Shown one piece after another: positions 8,455 to 17,967 of a DNA stretch of 64,000 bases. The notes beneath the pieces are model-generated. The model made no database searches and was not told the origin of the DNA. It saw only the letters and a program-made list of their open reading frames with translations. This stretch comes from CAWEWH01 sp963812775 (lineage in GTDB: Bacteria; Pseudomonadota; Alphaproteobacteria; Rhizobiales; Beijerinckiaceae). Numbering within the stretch: the first letter of the stretch is position 1; each line of letters starts with the position of its first letter. The translations under genes and the position numbers were made by a program. Where the stretch lies: positions 806,001 through 870,000 of the forward strand of contig CAWEWH010000005.1 in assembly GCA_963812775.1 (NCBI GenBank), read 5' to 3'.

Positions 8455-10311
8455 ATGACCATCGTCAGACACCGAGGTCGTTTGCAGGTTGAGATACGGA
8501 CGGCGCTCGCCGCCCTTCCGGTATTTCTAGTCATGGCGGCGGCGAGCCTGCCCGCGCTCGCGCAGCCGCTCGCCTGCGACGACGGCATCAAGGCCGCGTT
8601 CCGTCCCGATGCCGACACCACGGTCGTCGCGGTCAGGCAGGTGAAGCACGGCGAAGAGGTGCTCGCCGTCGATTCACCGCGGCCCATCACGACCGCTCTC
8701 GACATGTGCCTCGTGAAGCTCCTGGTCGGCCCGGGCGTCACGGCCGAGAAGGACAAGGGCGCGCGCTCCTACTCGGAAGGTATCGGCATCGAAGTCTGGC
8801 TGCCGGCGCATGCCAGCTGGAACGAGCGCATCCGCAATTATGGCGGCGGCGGCTGGGTCGGCGGCGGCCACCGCCATCCCGACAAGATCGGCACCAAGGT
8901 GCCGGCCATTGTCAACGCCAACATGGGCTACGCGTCGGCCACCACCGACGCCGGCCAGCCGTGGTATCAGGACGGATCGTTCACGTTCCTGTCGGACGGC
9001 AAGGTCAATACGGAGGGGTTCCGCGACTTCTCGGTCCGCGCCATGGTCGAACAGGCCGTCAAGACCAAGGCGCTGGTCAGTCTCTATTACGGCAAGGCGC
9101 CGCGCTATACTTACTACGACGGTCATTCGCAGGGCGGCCGGCAGGGCTTAAAGCTCGCCCAGGAGCATCCGGAGCTTTACGACGGCTACATGATCGGCCA
9201 GCCGGCGATCAGCACGCCGGTGTTCGGCGCGGCCAATCTCTATCCTCAGATCGTCATGAAGACCGAGCTCGGCTTCACGGCCGCCAACAAGGTCGAGGCT
9301 GCGGCCTTCGCTGCGAAGGTGGATGCAGCCAACAAGCGCGCCGTAGCAAGCTGCGACAAGGCGGGGCTCGGATTTCTCCTCGATCCGTTCGCTTGCGACT
9401 ACGATCCGGCGCGCGACGCCGCGGCTCTGTGCTCCGGCGAGGCTGGCGTCGGCGTGACCGGCAGCAACGCCGATGCCAAGACCTGCATGAGCGTGAAGGA
9501 AGCCATTGCGCTCGGCAAGATCTGGTTCGGTCCGACCGGCGACGGGAGCATCGACGCCGCACAGACCATCGAAGGCCGTGGGGGAAAATCGCTCGGCGCC
9601 AAGCAGCTGTGGTGGGCGTTCACGCGCGGCACCGCCATCGGCGGCCAGATCACGAGCGCAGGCACCGACAACGTCGCCCTGGCGCTCCAGGACGTGCGCT
9701 ACGCCGCCGATGCCAGCGCGACGTCGGCGAGCCCCGTCGCGAACGGCTCGACGGCCGTGCGGAACAAGTGGATGGAGCTCAATTACGCGGGGCTGGCCGA
9801 TGCCGTGCGCAAGATCGCCGCCTTGCAGCCGACACTCTTCAGCAACCTCGCGACTGACAAGGCCGACCTTGGCAAGCTTCGCGATCTCGGCCGCAAGGTC
9901 ATCGTGCACACCGGTCTTGTAGATGATGCCATCCCGCCCGCCGGCAACATCAACTATCACGAGCGCGTGGTCACCGCGATGGGCGGCCACGCCGAGGTGC
10001 AGAAATTCATGCGGATGTATCTGGTCCCAGGTGCGGCCCACAGCTCGCAGGGCCGCGCCTACACGGTGGGCGGCAAAAACAATTCTGTGCCGCTGCCGCG
10101 GCTTCCCGGCAACGGCAACCAGACCCCGACGCGCGATCAGGACCAGTTCTTCACGGCGCTGGTCGATTGGGTCGAAAAGGGCACGGCACCCGGCGAGATC
10201 GTTCTCACGTCGCGCGACAGCCGGCTGAGCTATCCCGTGTGCCTCTATCCCCTCAAGACGACGTGGACCGGCGGGCCGGCGAACGAGACGGCGAGCTACG
10301 CGTGTCGATAG
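8455..10311 (+). CDS. Exported tannase/feruloyl esterase family hydrolase
   Basis: A protein of 618 aa with a signal peptide (LPVFLVMAAASLPALA, about residues 21-36), so it is periplasmic or secreted. The family hydrolyses ester bonds of gallate or hydroxycinnamates. The nucleophile elbow is YYDGHSQGGRQGLKLA (Ser near 224), the catalytic Asp is in VHTGLVDDAIPPAGNINYH, and the His is in VPGAAHSSQGRAYT. In classical members Cys residues directly flank the Ser and the His and form a disulfide; here they are His and Ser instead. Codons are more GC-rich than the genes on either side. Substrate is not predictable, and a plain carboxylesterase role is possible. Confidence 0.85.
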   Translation: MTIVRHRGRLQVEIRTALAALPVFLVMAAASLPALAQPLACDDGIKAAFRPDADTTVVAVRQVKHGEEVLAVDSPRPITTALDMCLVKLLVGPGVTAEKDKGARSYSEGIGIEVWLPAHASWNERIRNYGGGGWVGGGHRHPDKIGTKVPAIVNANMGYASATTDAGQPWYQDGSFTFLSDGKVNTEGFRDFSVRAMVEQAVKTKALVSLYYGKAPRYTYYDGHSQGGRQGLKLAQEHPELYDGYMIGQPAISTPVFGAANLYPQIVMKTELGFTAANKVEAAAFAAKVDAANKRAVASCDKAGLGFLLDPFACDYDPARDAAALCSGEAGVGVTGSNADAKTCMSVKEAIALGKIWFGPTGDGSIDAAQTIEGRGGKSLGAKQLWWAFTRGTAIGGQITSAGTDNVALALQDVRYAADASATSASPVANGSTAVRNKWMELNYAGLADAVRKIAALQPTLFSNLATDKADLGKLRDLGRKVIVHTGLVDDAIPPAGNINYHERVVTAMGGHAEVQKFMRMYLVPGAAHSSQGRAYTVGGKNNSVPLPRLPGNGNQTPTRDQDQFFTALVDWVEKGTAPGEIVLTSRDSRLSYPVCLYPLKTTWTGGPANETASYACR

Positions 10312-10416
10312 GCGGCGACCACGCGGGCAATCCGAAGTCATGTTCCGCACCTACGGACCCGAAAGGGTTCTTCGGGAAGAGCTGGAATGGCGGGGCCACG
10401 GATCAGAGGACCGAAC

Positions 10417-11532
10417 ATGAAGATCACGGCTGTGGAAACAACTGTCGTATCGTTGCCATGCGAAACGGGAGGCCCTCCTCCGCTGTTCGCCGGAAAACCG
10501 TGGACGCATCTCGATATCCTCGTCGTTCGTGTCGAGACAGACGGAGGCTTGGTTGGCTGGGGAGAGGCATTCGGACATGCTGCCATTCCCTCGACCAAGG
10601 CTGCCCTCGACTCGATTGTTGCCCCGCTGGTTCTCGGTCGCGATCCCCGTGACGTCCACTCAATGACCCGGGAACTTCTTCACGCCGTCCATCTGCTTGG
10701 CCGCAACGGGCCGTTTGTGTACGCCTTCTCGGGCGTGGAGATTGCCCTGTGGGACATCCTCGGCAAATTAGCGGGCTTGCCAGTCTATCGCCTGTTGGGA
10801 GGTAGCAGGCGAACGGAATTGCCGGCCTATGCGAGCCTGCTGAACTACGGAGGCTCCCCTGAGCTCGTTGCAAAAAACACAGCCGCTGCTTGCGCGGAGG
10901 GTTATCGCCACGTCAAGCTGCATGAGACGACCCGCGAGGCTGTCTTCGCGGCTAGTGGCGCGCCAGGCGCGGAAAATACCCGGATCATGCTCGACGTGAA
11001 TTGCGCCTGGTCAGTTCCAGTTGCGTGCGACATGGCGGATTCGCTTGCAAAGGTCGGCCTGATGTGGCTCGAGGAGCCTGTTTGGCCCCCCGAGGATTGC
11101 GAGGGTCTCGCGAGGGTGCGGGCGCGTGGAATTCCCATCTCGGCTGGCGAGAACGTTGCCGGGCTCTACGGCTTCAAGTCGCTGATCGAAGCAGGCTCAA
11201 TCGACATCGCACAGCCGAGCGTCACGAAGGTCGGTGGGATCGGCGAAACAATGCGCGTGATCGATTTTTGCCAAGCACATGGAGTGGAAGCTTACCCCCA
11301 TAGTCCCTATTTCGGACCAGGGTTGGTTGCGACGCTGCATATCGTTGCGGCGCGCATCGAGCGCCCTTTGATCGAAGTGCTTTGGTTGAAGACCGAGGAA
11401 AATCCCTTCAATCCATGGGTCAAAGCAGTAAACGGCTGTATGAAGGTGCCGCAAACCCCTGGCTTAGGATGTGATCCCGATCCGGCGCTGCTAGCACGCT
11501 ACGCTGCTGGAGCGCCAACGACAACTCGGTAG
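10417..11532 (+). CDS. Mandelate racemase/muconate lactonizing enzyme family protein (probable sugar acid dehydratase)
   Basis: An enolase-superfamily enzyme of 371 aa. The start is the ATG at 10417, preceded by AGAGGA at a good distance, rather than the ATG at 10387. The N-terminal capping domain includes FSGVEIALWDILGKLAGLPV. The barrel carries three Mg ligands (MLDVNCAW, WLEEPV, SAGENV), a KxH at strand two (HVKLHE), and the Asp/His dyad of the mandelate racemase subgroup (DIAQPSVTKVGG, PHSPYFGPG). Members with this dyad often dehydrate acid sugars. Given the arabinose/galactose dehydrogenase upstream, an aldonate such as L-arabinonate or D-galactonate is a reasonable guess, not shown by sequence. 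Confidence 0.85.
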   Translation: MKITAVETTVVSLPCETGGPPPLFAGKPWTHLDILVVRVETDGGLVGWGEAFGHAAIPSTKAALDSIVAPLVLGRDPRDVHSMTRELLHAVHLLGRNGPFVYAFSGVEIALWDILGKLAGLPVYRLLGGSRRTELPAYASLLNYGGSPELVAKNTAAACAEGYRHVKLHETTREAVFAASGAPGAENTRIMLDVNCAWSVPVACDMADSLAKVGLMWLEEPVWPPEDCEGLARVRARGIPISAGENVAGLYGFKSLIEAGSIDIAQPSVTKVGGIGETMRVIDFCQAHGVEAYPHSPYFGPGLVATLHIVAARIERPLIEVLWLKTEENPFNPWVKAVNGCMKVPQTPGLGCDPDPALLARYAAGAPTTTR

Positions 11533-11785
11533 GCGACGACGACTGGCGCCGGCTCGGAGGCAGCGCCCTTGAGCAAGCTTTGGGGAAAGACGTCCCCTGG
11601 GTTGTGGCCATTAGGAAGGGGACGGGCTGCCAAAGCTCATGAGTTCGGCGGGGCGAGGCTGAAAAGGCTGAAAAGCTTGTCGGTTTCAGAAGTACGAACG
11701 GAAGCTGCATTGTATGTGACCAACTGATCGGTCACGTTAAGTGCGCGTCGTGTGATCGCGGCCGCGCAGATGCTCGGACTGAACG
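11533..11785. other. Intergenic stretch, no gene recognised
   Basis: Between two convergent genes. Near its right end a short plus-strand run reads RRVIAAAQMLGLNVTRF before a stop at about 11798, which has coding-like composition and could be the tail of a lost gene. I cannot assign it. No clear terminator was identified. Confidence 0.2.
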
Positions 11786-13265
11786 TCACGCGGTTTTAGT
11801 CGCGCGCTGTGAACCCGCGAGGTCGACGCAACCGGCAAAATGGACCATGAGAGGCGAAGCGCGACCTCGCAGTCGAACCTCAACTGCCTTTTCGAAACCT
11901 GCGGATTGGCCGGCTGCGCCCGCCGCCTGCACGCACGCGTCGGAAATTGCGATCATGCAACCCAGGTCGCGGGTGACTTCCTCCAGGCGGCTCGCGACGT
12001 TGACAACATCACCGACCACCGTGAACTCAAGCCGCTTTTCTGAGCCGAGATTGCCTACGACCACCGGACCGCAATGGACGCCCATGGCGATCTCGAGCCG
12101 CTCTGCATGTCGCGCCACTCGCTTGGCGTTCCACCGGCCAATTTCACCATGCAAGTCGAACGCACACGCGATGGCGCGCGCAGCGACGTCGCCTTCTTCC
12201 CGCAAGGAGCCAAACGTGGCCATGAAGCCATCGCCGAGATACTTGTCAAGCGTGCCCTGGTGACGGAACACAACTTGGCGAGCTCCGCTCCTGAAAGCTG
12301 CGCAGAAGGGCGAAGGTCCGGTCAGGAGAGAGGCGCTCATTGTGCGCGGTGAAGCCGACGATGTCTGCGAAGAGAACTGCCACGTTGCGGGTGGCGGGCA
12401 CCCCAAAATCGGAGGACGTTTGGTGCACGAGTGCGTCAGCAACGTCAGGCGAGACGTAGCGGGCAAGATCCGATCTTAGAACCTCGGCCTGCACTTGAGC
12501 GAGAAGATGCATCCGGCTCCTGTAGACGGCGATCGCCAAGAGGACCGTGAGGATGGTGGTTGCAACGAGTTGGGTCAGCCATTGCGGCAAGCTGACGTAC
12601 GTTGGATTGAGGAATAGTGTGAGGAGGTCCTCGTCTGATTGTTGCGAGACAATGTCGCTGTACCTGATTGAATCGGGCAGTCGATATAGGAAGAGGAATC
12701 CGAGCGACCAGACAACCGCGATCGATGCGCCAGTCCAGACCACGCGACGCGGGGAGTATGTCAGTGCAGCCTCGCCCAGCAGGAGCAGCATGAAGAGGAA
12801 GTTCTGGTTTCTCAGCCGAGTTTGGATCGGCCAGTCGATCGATACCCCGCCTGACGGGAAATTGAGAACCGCCGCCGTGATCAGGACGACATCCATTACA
12901 ACGAAACTGAGCTTGATCACCTCCGCGTGTTGGTGCCGTCGCAGCAGGAACGGCACGTAGCCGAGCACGAAGAACCCTGCCACGAAGCAAAGATAGTAGA
13001 CATTACGGGGCCAGGGCACGAGGACGATGATCGATAGAGCGACGACGAGGATCGCGACGCAGCGTGTCCGGAAGGCGAAGAGGAGACCAGCATGCTCGGC
13101 CTCGTAAATGCTTCTGTCCGAACGACTAGGCACGAGGCGTGACGCCTCAGCTTGGGACTGCGGAGTGATTTGGTTTGCAGTTCCTAAGAGGAGGGACACC
13201 GGCCCGCGCCAAAGCCGTGACCAGATCAGTCGCAGCGCTGGGAGGGTTCGGGGCGGCCAAGGCAT
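11786..13265 (-). pseudogene. Membrane-bound class III adenylate/guanylate cyclase, one frameshift
   Basis: Two overlapping minus-strand frames are the halves of one gene. The first (13265 to about 12285) gives six hydrophobic segments between about residues 65 and 245, then the linker RSDLARYVSPDVADALV and the start of a cyclase domain (VLFADIVGFTAHNERLSP). The second frame continues with GTLDKYLGDGFMATFG, HCGPVVVGNLG and GDVVNVASRLEE, so the metal Asp residues, the substrate Lys and the Asn/Arg pair are all present. Removing one base in the 12275-12292 stretch joins the halves at the right spacing. The intact protein would be a six-TM (CyaG-like) cyclase of about 480 aa. No other damage is visible, so a sequencing insertion is as likely as real loss. 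Confidence 0.75.
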
Positions 13266-13398
13266 CGCAAATCAGCAGGCCGCATAGCCCGCGTCGACGA
13301 TCGCGGCGACCTGTCTGCGCGTAATCATGTCCCCCCCGCGTCTGTGATGCCGGTCATGGCTGCCACCTTGGTGCCCTGAATGTCCCGGCAAGTGACAT

Positions 13399-13946
13399 TT
13401 AGCGCCGATACTGCGCGTCGCTGACCTTCTCGAGCCAGTCGACGTTTTTGCCGTTGAGCGATTCTCTGCACGGCGATGTGGATCATGCCGGTTGTGGGCG
13501 TGGCACCGTGCCAATGCTTCTCGCCGGGCGGGAACCACACGACATCCCCGGGCCGGACTTCCTCAATCGCTCCTCCGTCGGTCTGCACCCAACCAAGGCC
13601 AGTTGTGATGATCAGGGTCTGGCCGAGCGGATGCGTATGCCAGGCAGTGCGCACACCGGGTTCGAAGGTGACGTTGCCCGCGTTTAGGCGTACTGGGTCA
13701 CCCACCTGAAACACCGGGTCGACACGAACCGACCCACTAAAATACGCACTCGGGCCCTTTGGTGGACGGTCGCGATCCGTTGCGCGTGATGTCCATCGTG
13801 TGTCTCCGTTCTGTTGCAACCATCGATCTCTGAGCGAGAGCGGGTGACGAACCGGCCAACAGACCTATGCCGCCCGTGACGCCGAGCAGGTGCCTGCGCG
13901 TCACGTCCAGGCCGGCTGAGTAACTTCTTTGCTTTTCCAATTGCAC
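13399..13946 (-). pseudogene. Tat-exported cupin protein, two frameshifts
   Basis: Three minus-strand frames assemble into one protein of about 180 aa. The first frame starts at 13946 and has a twin-arginine signal, VTRRHLLGVTGGIGLLAGS, followed by ALAQR. After an extra C in GGGCCC (about 13750-13757), the second frame carries the cupin barrel with metal-binding WHTHPLGQT and GEKHWHG. After an extra base near 13461-13468 the third frame ends ESLNGKNVDWLEKVSDAQYR, the usual C-terminus of this family. These are mononuclear-metal beta-barrel proteins often near CMD and ABM genes. It is divergent from the LysR gene at 14059, which probably controls it. Confidence 0.7.
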
Positions 13947-14058
13947 CTCGTTTTTTCGTCGCGAGACATTGATGCCGCTGCGTGCTCCAAAATTTAGGCC
14001 ATGCGACTCTCTCCACTAGGCGCTATAATCCGAAAAGACTTATCATCTGGAGCCATCA

Positions 14059-14952
14059 ATGCAGCGTGGCAATCTCGATGACCTTCTTGCATTTCTTGCG
14101 GTCGGACGCGAGCGCAGCTTCACAAGAGCGGCCGCCAAGCTCGGCATGTCGCAATCATCTCTCAGTCACATCATCCGCGAGCTTGAGTCGCGCCTCGGTG
14201 TGCGATTGCTTACCCGCACCACCCGCAGCGTCGCGCCGACGCAAGCAGGCGAGCGCCTGCTTCAGAATATCGGACCGCGTTTCGAAGAAATCGACGCGGA
14301 GCTCGCGGCGCTTCGCGACCTTCGCGACAAGCCCGCCGGTTCGATCCGTATCACGGCGACCGAGAATGCGGCAGATGCACTTCTCTTGCCGAAGCTGGCG
14401 AAGCTGCTGCCGAAATTCCCGGACGTAAAAGTCGAGATCGTAGTCGACTACGGCCTCAGCGACATCGTTGCAGAAGGTTACGACGCGGGCGTCCGCAGCG
14501 GCGAACAGGTTGCCAAGGACATGATCGCGGTTCGAATCGGGCCAGACCTCCGTATGGCCGTCGTCGGCGCGCCGTCCTATTTTCGCAAGTGCACCGAGCC
14601 GAACAAGCCGCAGGATCTCGTCGGTCACAATTGCATCAACCTTCGCCTGCCCTCTCATGGCGGCGTTTACGCGTGGGAGTTCGAGAGAGGCGAACGCGAG
14701 ATCAAGGTCCGTGTCGAAGGACAGATGACCTGCAACGGCACCCACCAGATGCTGACCGCTGCATTGGCTGGGCTCGGTCTTGCCTACATCCCCCAAGAGA
14801 TGGCGGAGCCATATCTGGCGAAGGGCCGCCTTAGGCGCGTACTTGAGGACTGGTGCCAGCCCTATTCGGGCTATCACCTCTTTTACCCGAGCCGACGCCA
14901 GGCCTCAGCGGCTTTCAGGCTGGTCGTCGACGCTTTGCGCTATCGGGGCTGA
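14059..14952 (+). CDS. LysR family transcriptional regulator
   Basis: A regulator of 297 aa with an N-terminal winged helix-turn-helix (RSFTRAAAKLGMSQSSLSHI, about 18-37; ESRLGVRLLTRTTRSVAPT after it) and a LysR substrate-binding domain to the end. It resembles the CrgA/AaeR-type subgroup common in proteobacteria. It reads away from the Tat cupin gene with 112 bases between the starts, the classic arrangement in which a LysR protein binds the shared promoter. The ABM, CMD and MFS genes that follow on the opposite strand are probably also in its regulon. The effector is unknown, though quinones or aromatic compounds fit the neighbours. Confidence 0.9.
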   Translation: MQRGNLDDLLAFLAVGRERSFTRAAAKLGMSQSSLSHIIRELESRLGVRLLTRTTRSVAPTQAGERLLQNIGPRFEEIDAELAALRDLRDKPAGSIRITATENAADALLLPKLAKLLPKFPDVKVEIVVDYGLSDIVAEGYDAGVRSGEQVAKDMIAVRIGPDLRMAVVGAPSYFRKCTEPNKPQDLVGHNCINLRLPSHGGVYAWEFERGEREIKVRVEGQMTCNGTHQMLTAALAGLGLAYIPQEMAEPYLAKGRLRRVLEDWCQPYSGYHLFYPSRRQASAAFRLVVDALRYRG

Positions 14953-14977
14953 CAGCCCGCCAAAGCCGACGCCATTG

Positions 14978-15364
14978 TTACTTGGCCTTCGCTCCGAGCA
15001 TAACCGGGTCGACCGGGATCAACTTGAGCGATTTGACCATCTTCTCGACCGTGGCCTTGTATTTCAGGAAGTGGGGCGCCTGTAGATGGGCAAGATAAGC
15101 TTCCCGGTCTCGATAGATCTCTAACACGGTGACGTGCGCAGGATTGTCCTTGTTCGACACCGAGAAGAGAACGAGAACGCCCGGCTCTTGCCGAACGGCC
15201 GCTTCGATCTGCTCTGTGACCGCGGCCTTGTAACTATCAAGCTGCGTTGGATCGACTTCAATCTCAGCGATCTGAATATGTTGGTGACGTGTCTCTTCAC
15301 TCATGGCGCCAGGTACCAACAGCGTGAAAAAAAGTGATACACCTAGAATTAGAAGTCGGTTCAT
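14978..15364 (-). CDS. Exported antibiotic biosynthesis monooxygenase (ABM) domain protein
   Basis: A protein of 128 aa starting at 15364. The N-terminus MNRLLILGVSLFFTLLVPGA is a signal peptide, unusual for the normally cytosolic ABM/YgiN family. The mature part is one ferredoxin-like ABM domain (IQIAEIEVDPTQLDSYKAAV, EPGVLVLFSVS, VTVLEIYRDREAYLAHLQAP). Family members oxidise quinols or polyketide phenols without cofactors, or degrade haem; which applies here is unknown. The in-frame extension to 15496 is antisense to the next gene and not conserved. It is the last gene of an apparent MFS-CMD-ABM operon. Confidence 0.85.
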   Translation of the reverse strand: MNRLLILGVSLFFTLLVPGAMSEETRHQHIQIAEIEVDPTQLDSYKAAVTEQIEAAVRQEPGVLVLFSVSNKDNPAHVTVLEIYRDREAYLAHLQAPHFLKYKATVEKMVKSLKLIPVDPVMLGAKAK

Positions 15365-15432
15365 CGGTGTTCTCCAGCGAAAGTGATGCCCCTCAGTAGT
15401 GTTTTTTGCGTGGCGACGGTGTGTGTGATGGA

Positions 15433-16194
15433 TCAGCGCGGGCGTTTTTCGAACACCTCCTTTGCGACGGGCATCGCTGAGAACACGTTGGGCCACCCAA
15501 CATAGAAGGCGAGATGCGTGATGGCCTCCGCAACCTCGCCCTGTGTCAGCCCGTTGTTCATTCCGATGTTCACATGGCCGGTCAGCTGTGCGACCTGTCC
15601 GGACGCGACCAGCGAGCTGATCGTGACGAGACTGCGATCACGAGCTGCAAGGTCGGGTCGCAGCCAGAGATCGCGGAACAGAACATCGGTGGTGTATTGC
15701 GTGACCCCCGGAAAGGCCGCGCCGAATAGGTCTCCGACGCGCTTGGCGCGATCCGCTTCGGCGGCTTCATTGAGCGCCAGCAATTTCGGTGAAGCGGGTG
15801 GAAGCTGGTCAGTCCCAATGTTTCGCGCGGCAAACACCTCCCTGACGACGGGGACCGCCGCCATGGCAGTGCCCCAGCCCGCATAAAAGGCGAGATGCGT
15901 GACAATCTCTGAGATCTCGGCGGGCTTGACGCCGTTATCGAGCGCCAAGTTGAGATACTGTCTCATTTCGGCGGTCTGACTGCGAGCAATGAGTGCCGCG
16001 AGCGTCACGATGCTGCGATCGCGAGGGTTCAGACCGGAGCGCTTCCACAAATCGTCAAAGAGGGTGTTCTGCCGGTACCTTTCGAGAGCCAGCGCTACCG
16101 CACTCGCGTCTTCCCCCGCTTTAGTGGCGTCCGCCTGGGCCGCGAATGACGCGAGCAGGGACAGCGATGCGAGTGTCATGGCGATAAGCTTCAT
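15433..16194 (-). CDS. Exported carboxymuconolactone decarboxylase (CMD) family protein, two domains
   Basis: A protein of 253 aa with a signal peptide (MKLIAMTLASLSLLASFAAQA). Two CMD-like helical domains follow: one with RDRSIVTLAALIARSQTAEM and HLAFYAGWGTAMAAVPVVRE, the second with RDRSLVTISSLVASGQVAQL and HLAFYVGWPNVFSAMPVAKE. The Cys pair of AhpD-type CMD proteins is absent, so a peroxidase role is unlikely, while a gamma-carboxymuconolactone decarboxylase-like role remains open. It lies 9 bases downstream of the MFS gene and 68 bases upstream of the ABM gene. Confidence 0.9.
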   Translation of the reverse strand: MKLIAMTLASLSLLASFAAQADATKAGEDASAVALALERYRQNTLFDDLWKRSGLNPRDRSIVTLAALIARSQTAEMRQYLNLALDNGVKPAEISEIVTHLAFYAGWGTAMAAVPVVREVFAARNIGTDQLPPASPKLLALNEAAEADRAKRVGDLFGAAFPGVTQYTTDVLFRDLWLRPDLAARDRSLVTISSLVASGQVAQLTGHVNIGMNNGLTQGEVAEAITHLAFYVGWPNVFSAMPVAKEVFEKRPR

Positions 16195-16203
16195 GGTGAC
16201 CTC

Positions 16204-17529
16204 CTATCTGTTTTGCGGTTTGTACGCGGAACGCCGCGATGAGACGTGAAGCAGCGAGGCAGCGACCCCGGCCGCGCCGAGCGAGACGATTGCACTGGCA
16301 AGGAACACCGCGCCCAATCCCGTCCATCCTGCGACCAGCCCCAGCGCGGGGCTGCCAAACCCAAGCGCCACATCGAGAAATACTGTGTAGGCCCCCATCG
16401 CGAGACCGCGGCTCTGCGGCGGTGCACGGCGCATGGCTTCAACGCCGAGGCCGGGATAGACCAGTGAGTAGCCAAAGCCGGTAAGCGCGGCGCCCGTCGC
16501 CGCCAAGAGAGAATTGGAGGCGAACCAGATCAAAACGAGGCCGGCGGCTTGAACGAACACGCAGACCAGCGCAACCTTGGCGCCGCCCACCTTGTCGGGC
16601 GCGTGACCGAGGAACAGGCGGGCCACCACGAGGGCGATCGCAAATGCGCTGAAAGTGAGCCAGAGCGGGCTCCAGTTGCGTTCGGCCGATAGAAGTGAAC
16701 TGAAAGCAATCATCGCTCCGAAGCCGACGGTGCTCAATGCCGCGCCAAATCCTGGAAGCCAGACCGCGCCGAGCACCCTCATGAGACCGGTTTGGGCTGC
16801 GCGCTGGACCGGAACGGGAGTAAGTGGAAAGACGAGCAGTACGGTGATCAGTGGAAACAAAATCGTCGCGACGGCGACGGCGGCAAATCCGCCTAGCATG
16901 TAAAGCGTGGTGCCCACTGGAGCCCCAAACGCAAGGGCGGCGAACATCGCCATACCGACCCAGGCAATAACCCGTCCGGTGTTCACCGGACCGGCAAGAG
17001 CAAGCCCCCAGCTCACCGCGCCCGTAATGACGAAGCTCTCCGCTCCACCGAGCAACGCTCGGCCGCAGAGCAGGATCGCGACGGATAGCCATGGCGTGTC
17101 GACAAAGCGCAGCGATAGGAGATAGAGCAGCCCACCCGCTAGCAACGTCAGCAAGCCAATGACCACCGCGCGTTTGGCGCCTTTTGTGTCGGCATAGTGG
17201 CCAGCCCACACACGGGAAATCAGTGACGCCGCGAACTGGCTGCCCGTGACGAGACCGACCACAAAGGTGCCGAGACCAAGGTCCTGATGGACATGCAGCG
17301 GCAGCACCGGCAATGCGATGCCAATGACCAGAAAAGCGATCAACACCACGGCCATGATCGGCAGCAGGGCGGTCGTCGAACGGCTGTGGGTAGCAGTCGC
17401 GCCCCCCGGATGGCCGTCGTTGAGCGCGTTTTTGATTTCGATGGATGCGGTGCCGCGTCGTGGAACTGTATTCGTTCGTTTCACCGCGAAGCGCACGAGC
17501 GGTGCGTCTCTTTTTTGATCGCCGAGCAT
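16204..17529 (-). CDS. MFS transporter, YhhS/arabinose-efflux type
   Basis: An inner-membrane protein of up to 441 aa with about twelve hydrophobic segments. The MFS loop-2 motif appears as RVWAGHYADTKGAKRAV. The first 55 residues are polar and not typical of the family, so the true start may be further in, for instance at the Met in LPIMAVVLIAFLV. The family includes drug and sugar exporters. Its position at the head of an operon with CMD and ABM genes, beside a LysR regulator, suggests it exports the toxic substrate or product of those enzymes. Confidence 0.85.
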   Translation of the reverse strand: MLGDQKRDAPLVRFAVKRTNTVPRRGTASIEIKNALNDGHPGGATATHSRSTTALLPIMAVVLIAFLVIGIALPVLPLHVHQDLGLGTFVVGLVTGSQFAASLISRVWAGHYADTKGAKRAVVIGLLTLLAGGLLYLLSLRFVDTPWLSVAILLCGRALLGGAESFVITGAVSWGLALAGPVNTGRVIAWVGMAMFAALAFGAPVGTTLYMLGGFAAVAVATILFPLITVLLVFPLTPVPVQRAAQTGLMRVLGAVWLPGFGAALSTVGFGAMIAFSSLLSAERNWSPLWLTFSAFAIALVVARLFLGHAPDKVGGAKVALVCVFVQAAGLVLIWFASNSLLAATGAALTGFGYSLVYPGLGVEAMRRAPPQSRGLAMGAYTVFLDVALGFGSPALGLVAGWTGLGAVFLASAIVSLGAAGVAASLLHVSSRRSAYKPQNR

Positions 17530-17967
17530 GGACGGATTTATAGGACCTGATCTGTCATGGGATTAGTTGGCAAAATCCGTATGGACCTATCGGATAACGG
17601 CAATAATTCGGTGAGCCCTTGGGGAAGCTCGGCCAGGGGGTGACGAATCCGCGCCGGCCGCTCCTCATCTTCCGAGTGCCGGCCTGCTGCCGCACAGAAA
17701 TGAAACGACCCGCTCCGTGCGGGCGACCATCCGAATGAACCGCCGTACGCAACGTCTGGAATTGGCACTTTTCCGACCTTGGTTGGCGCCTCGGACGTGT
17801 TCGCTATTGGTGGAGAAGCAGACGTGCGTGAGACCAGCCCGGCTCTGCCTTCGACCTAGAGGAGACCTTCTGGCGCTCTGCAGCAATGGCTTCAACAGTG
17901 CGTTCGTACAACAGACTGGGCCTAGCTCAAGCTCATCGTCGCAGGCGCCCCAAAGCCGCATCCCGCG
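17530..17967. other. Gene-free stretch
   Basis: About 440 bases with only short overlapping frames on both strands, none with a recognisable domain, and no repeat or RNA that I can identify. The promoter for the MFS operon should lie at its left end. Confidence 0.3.
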
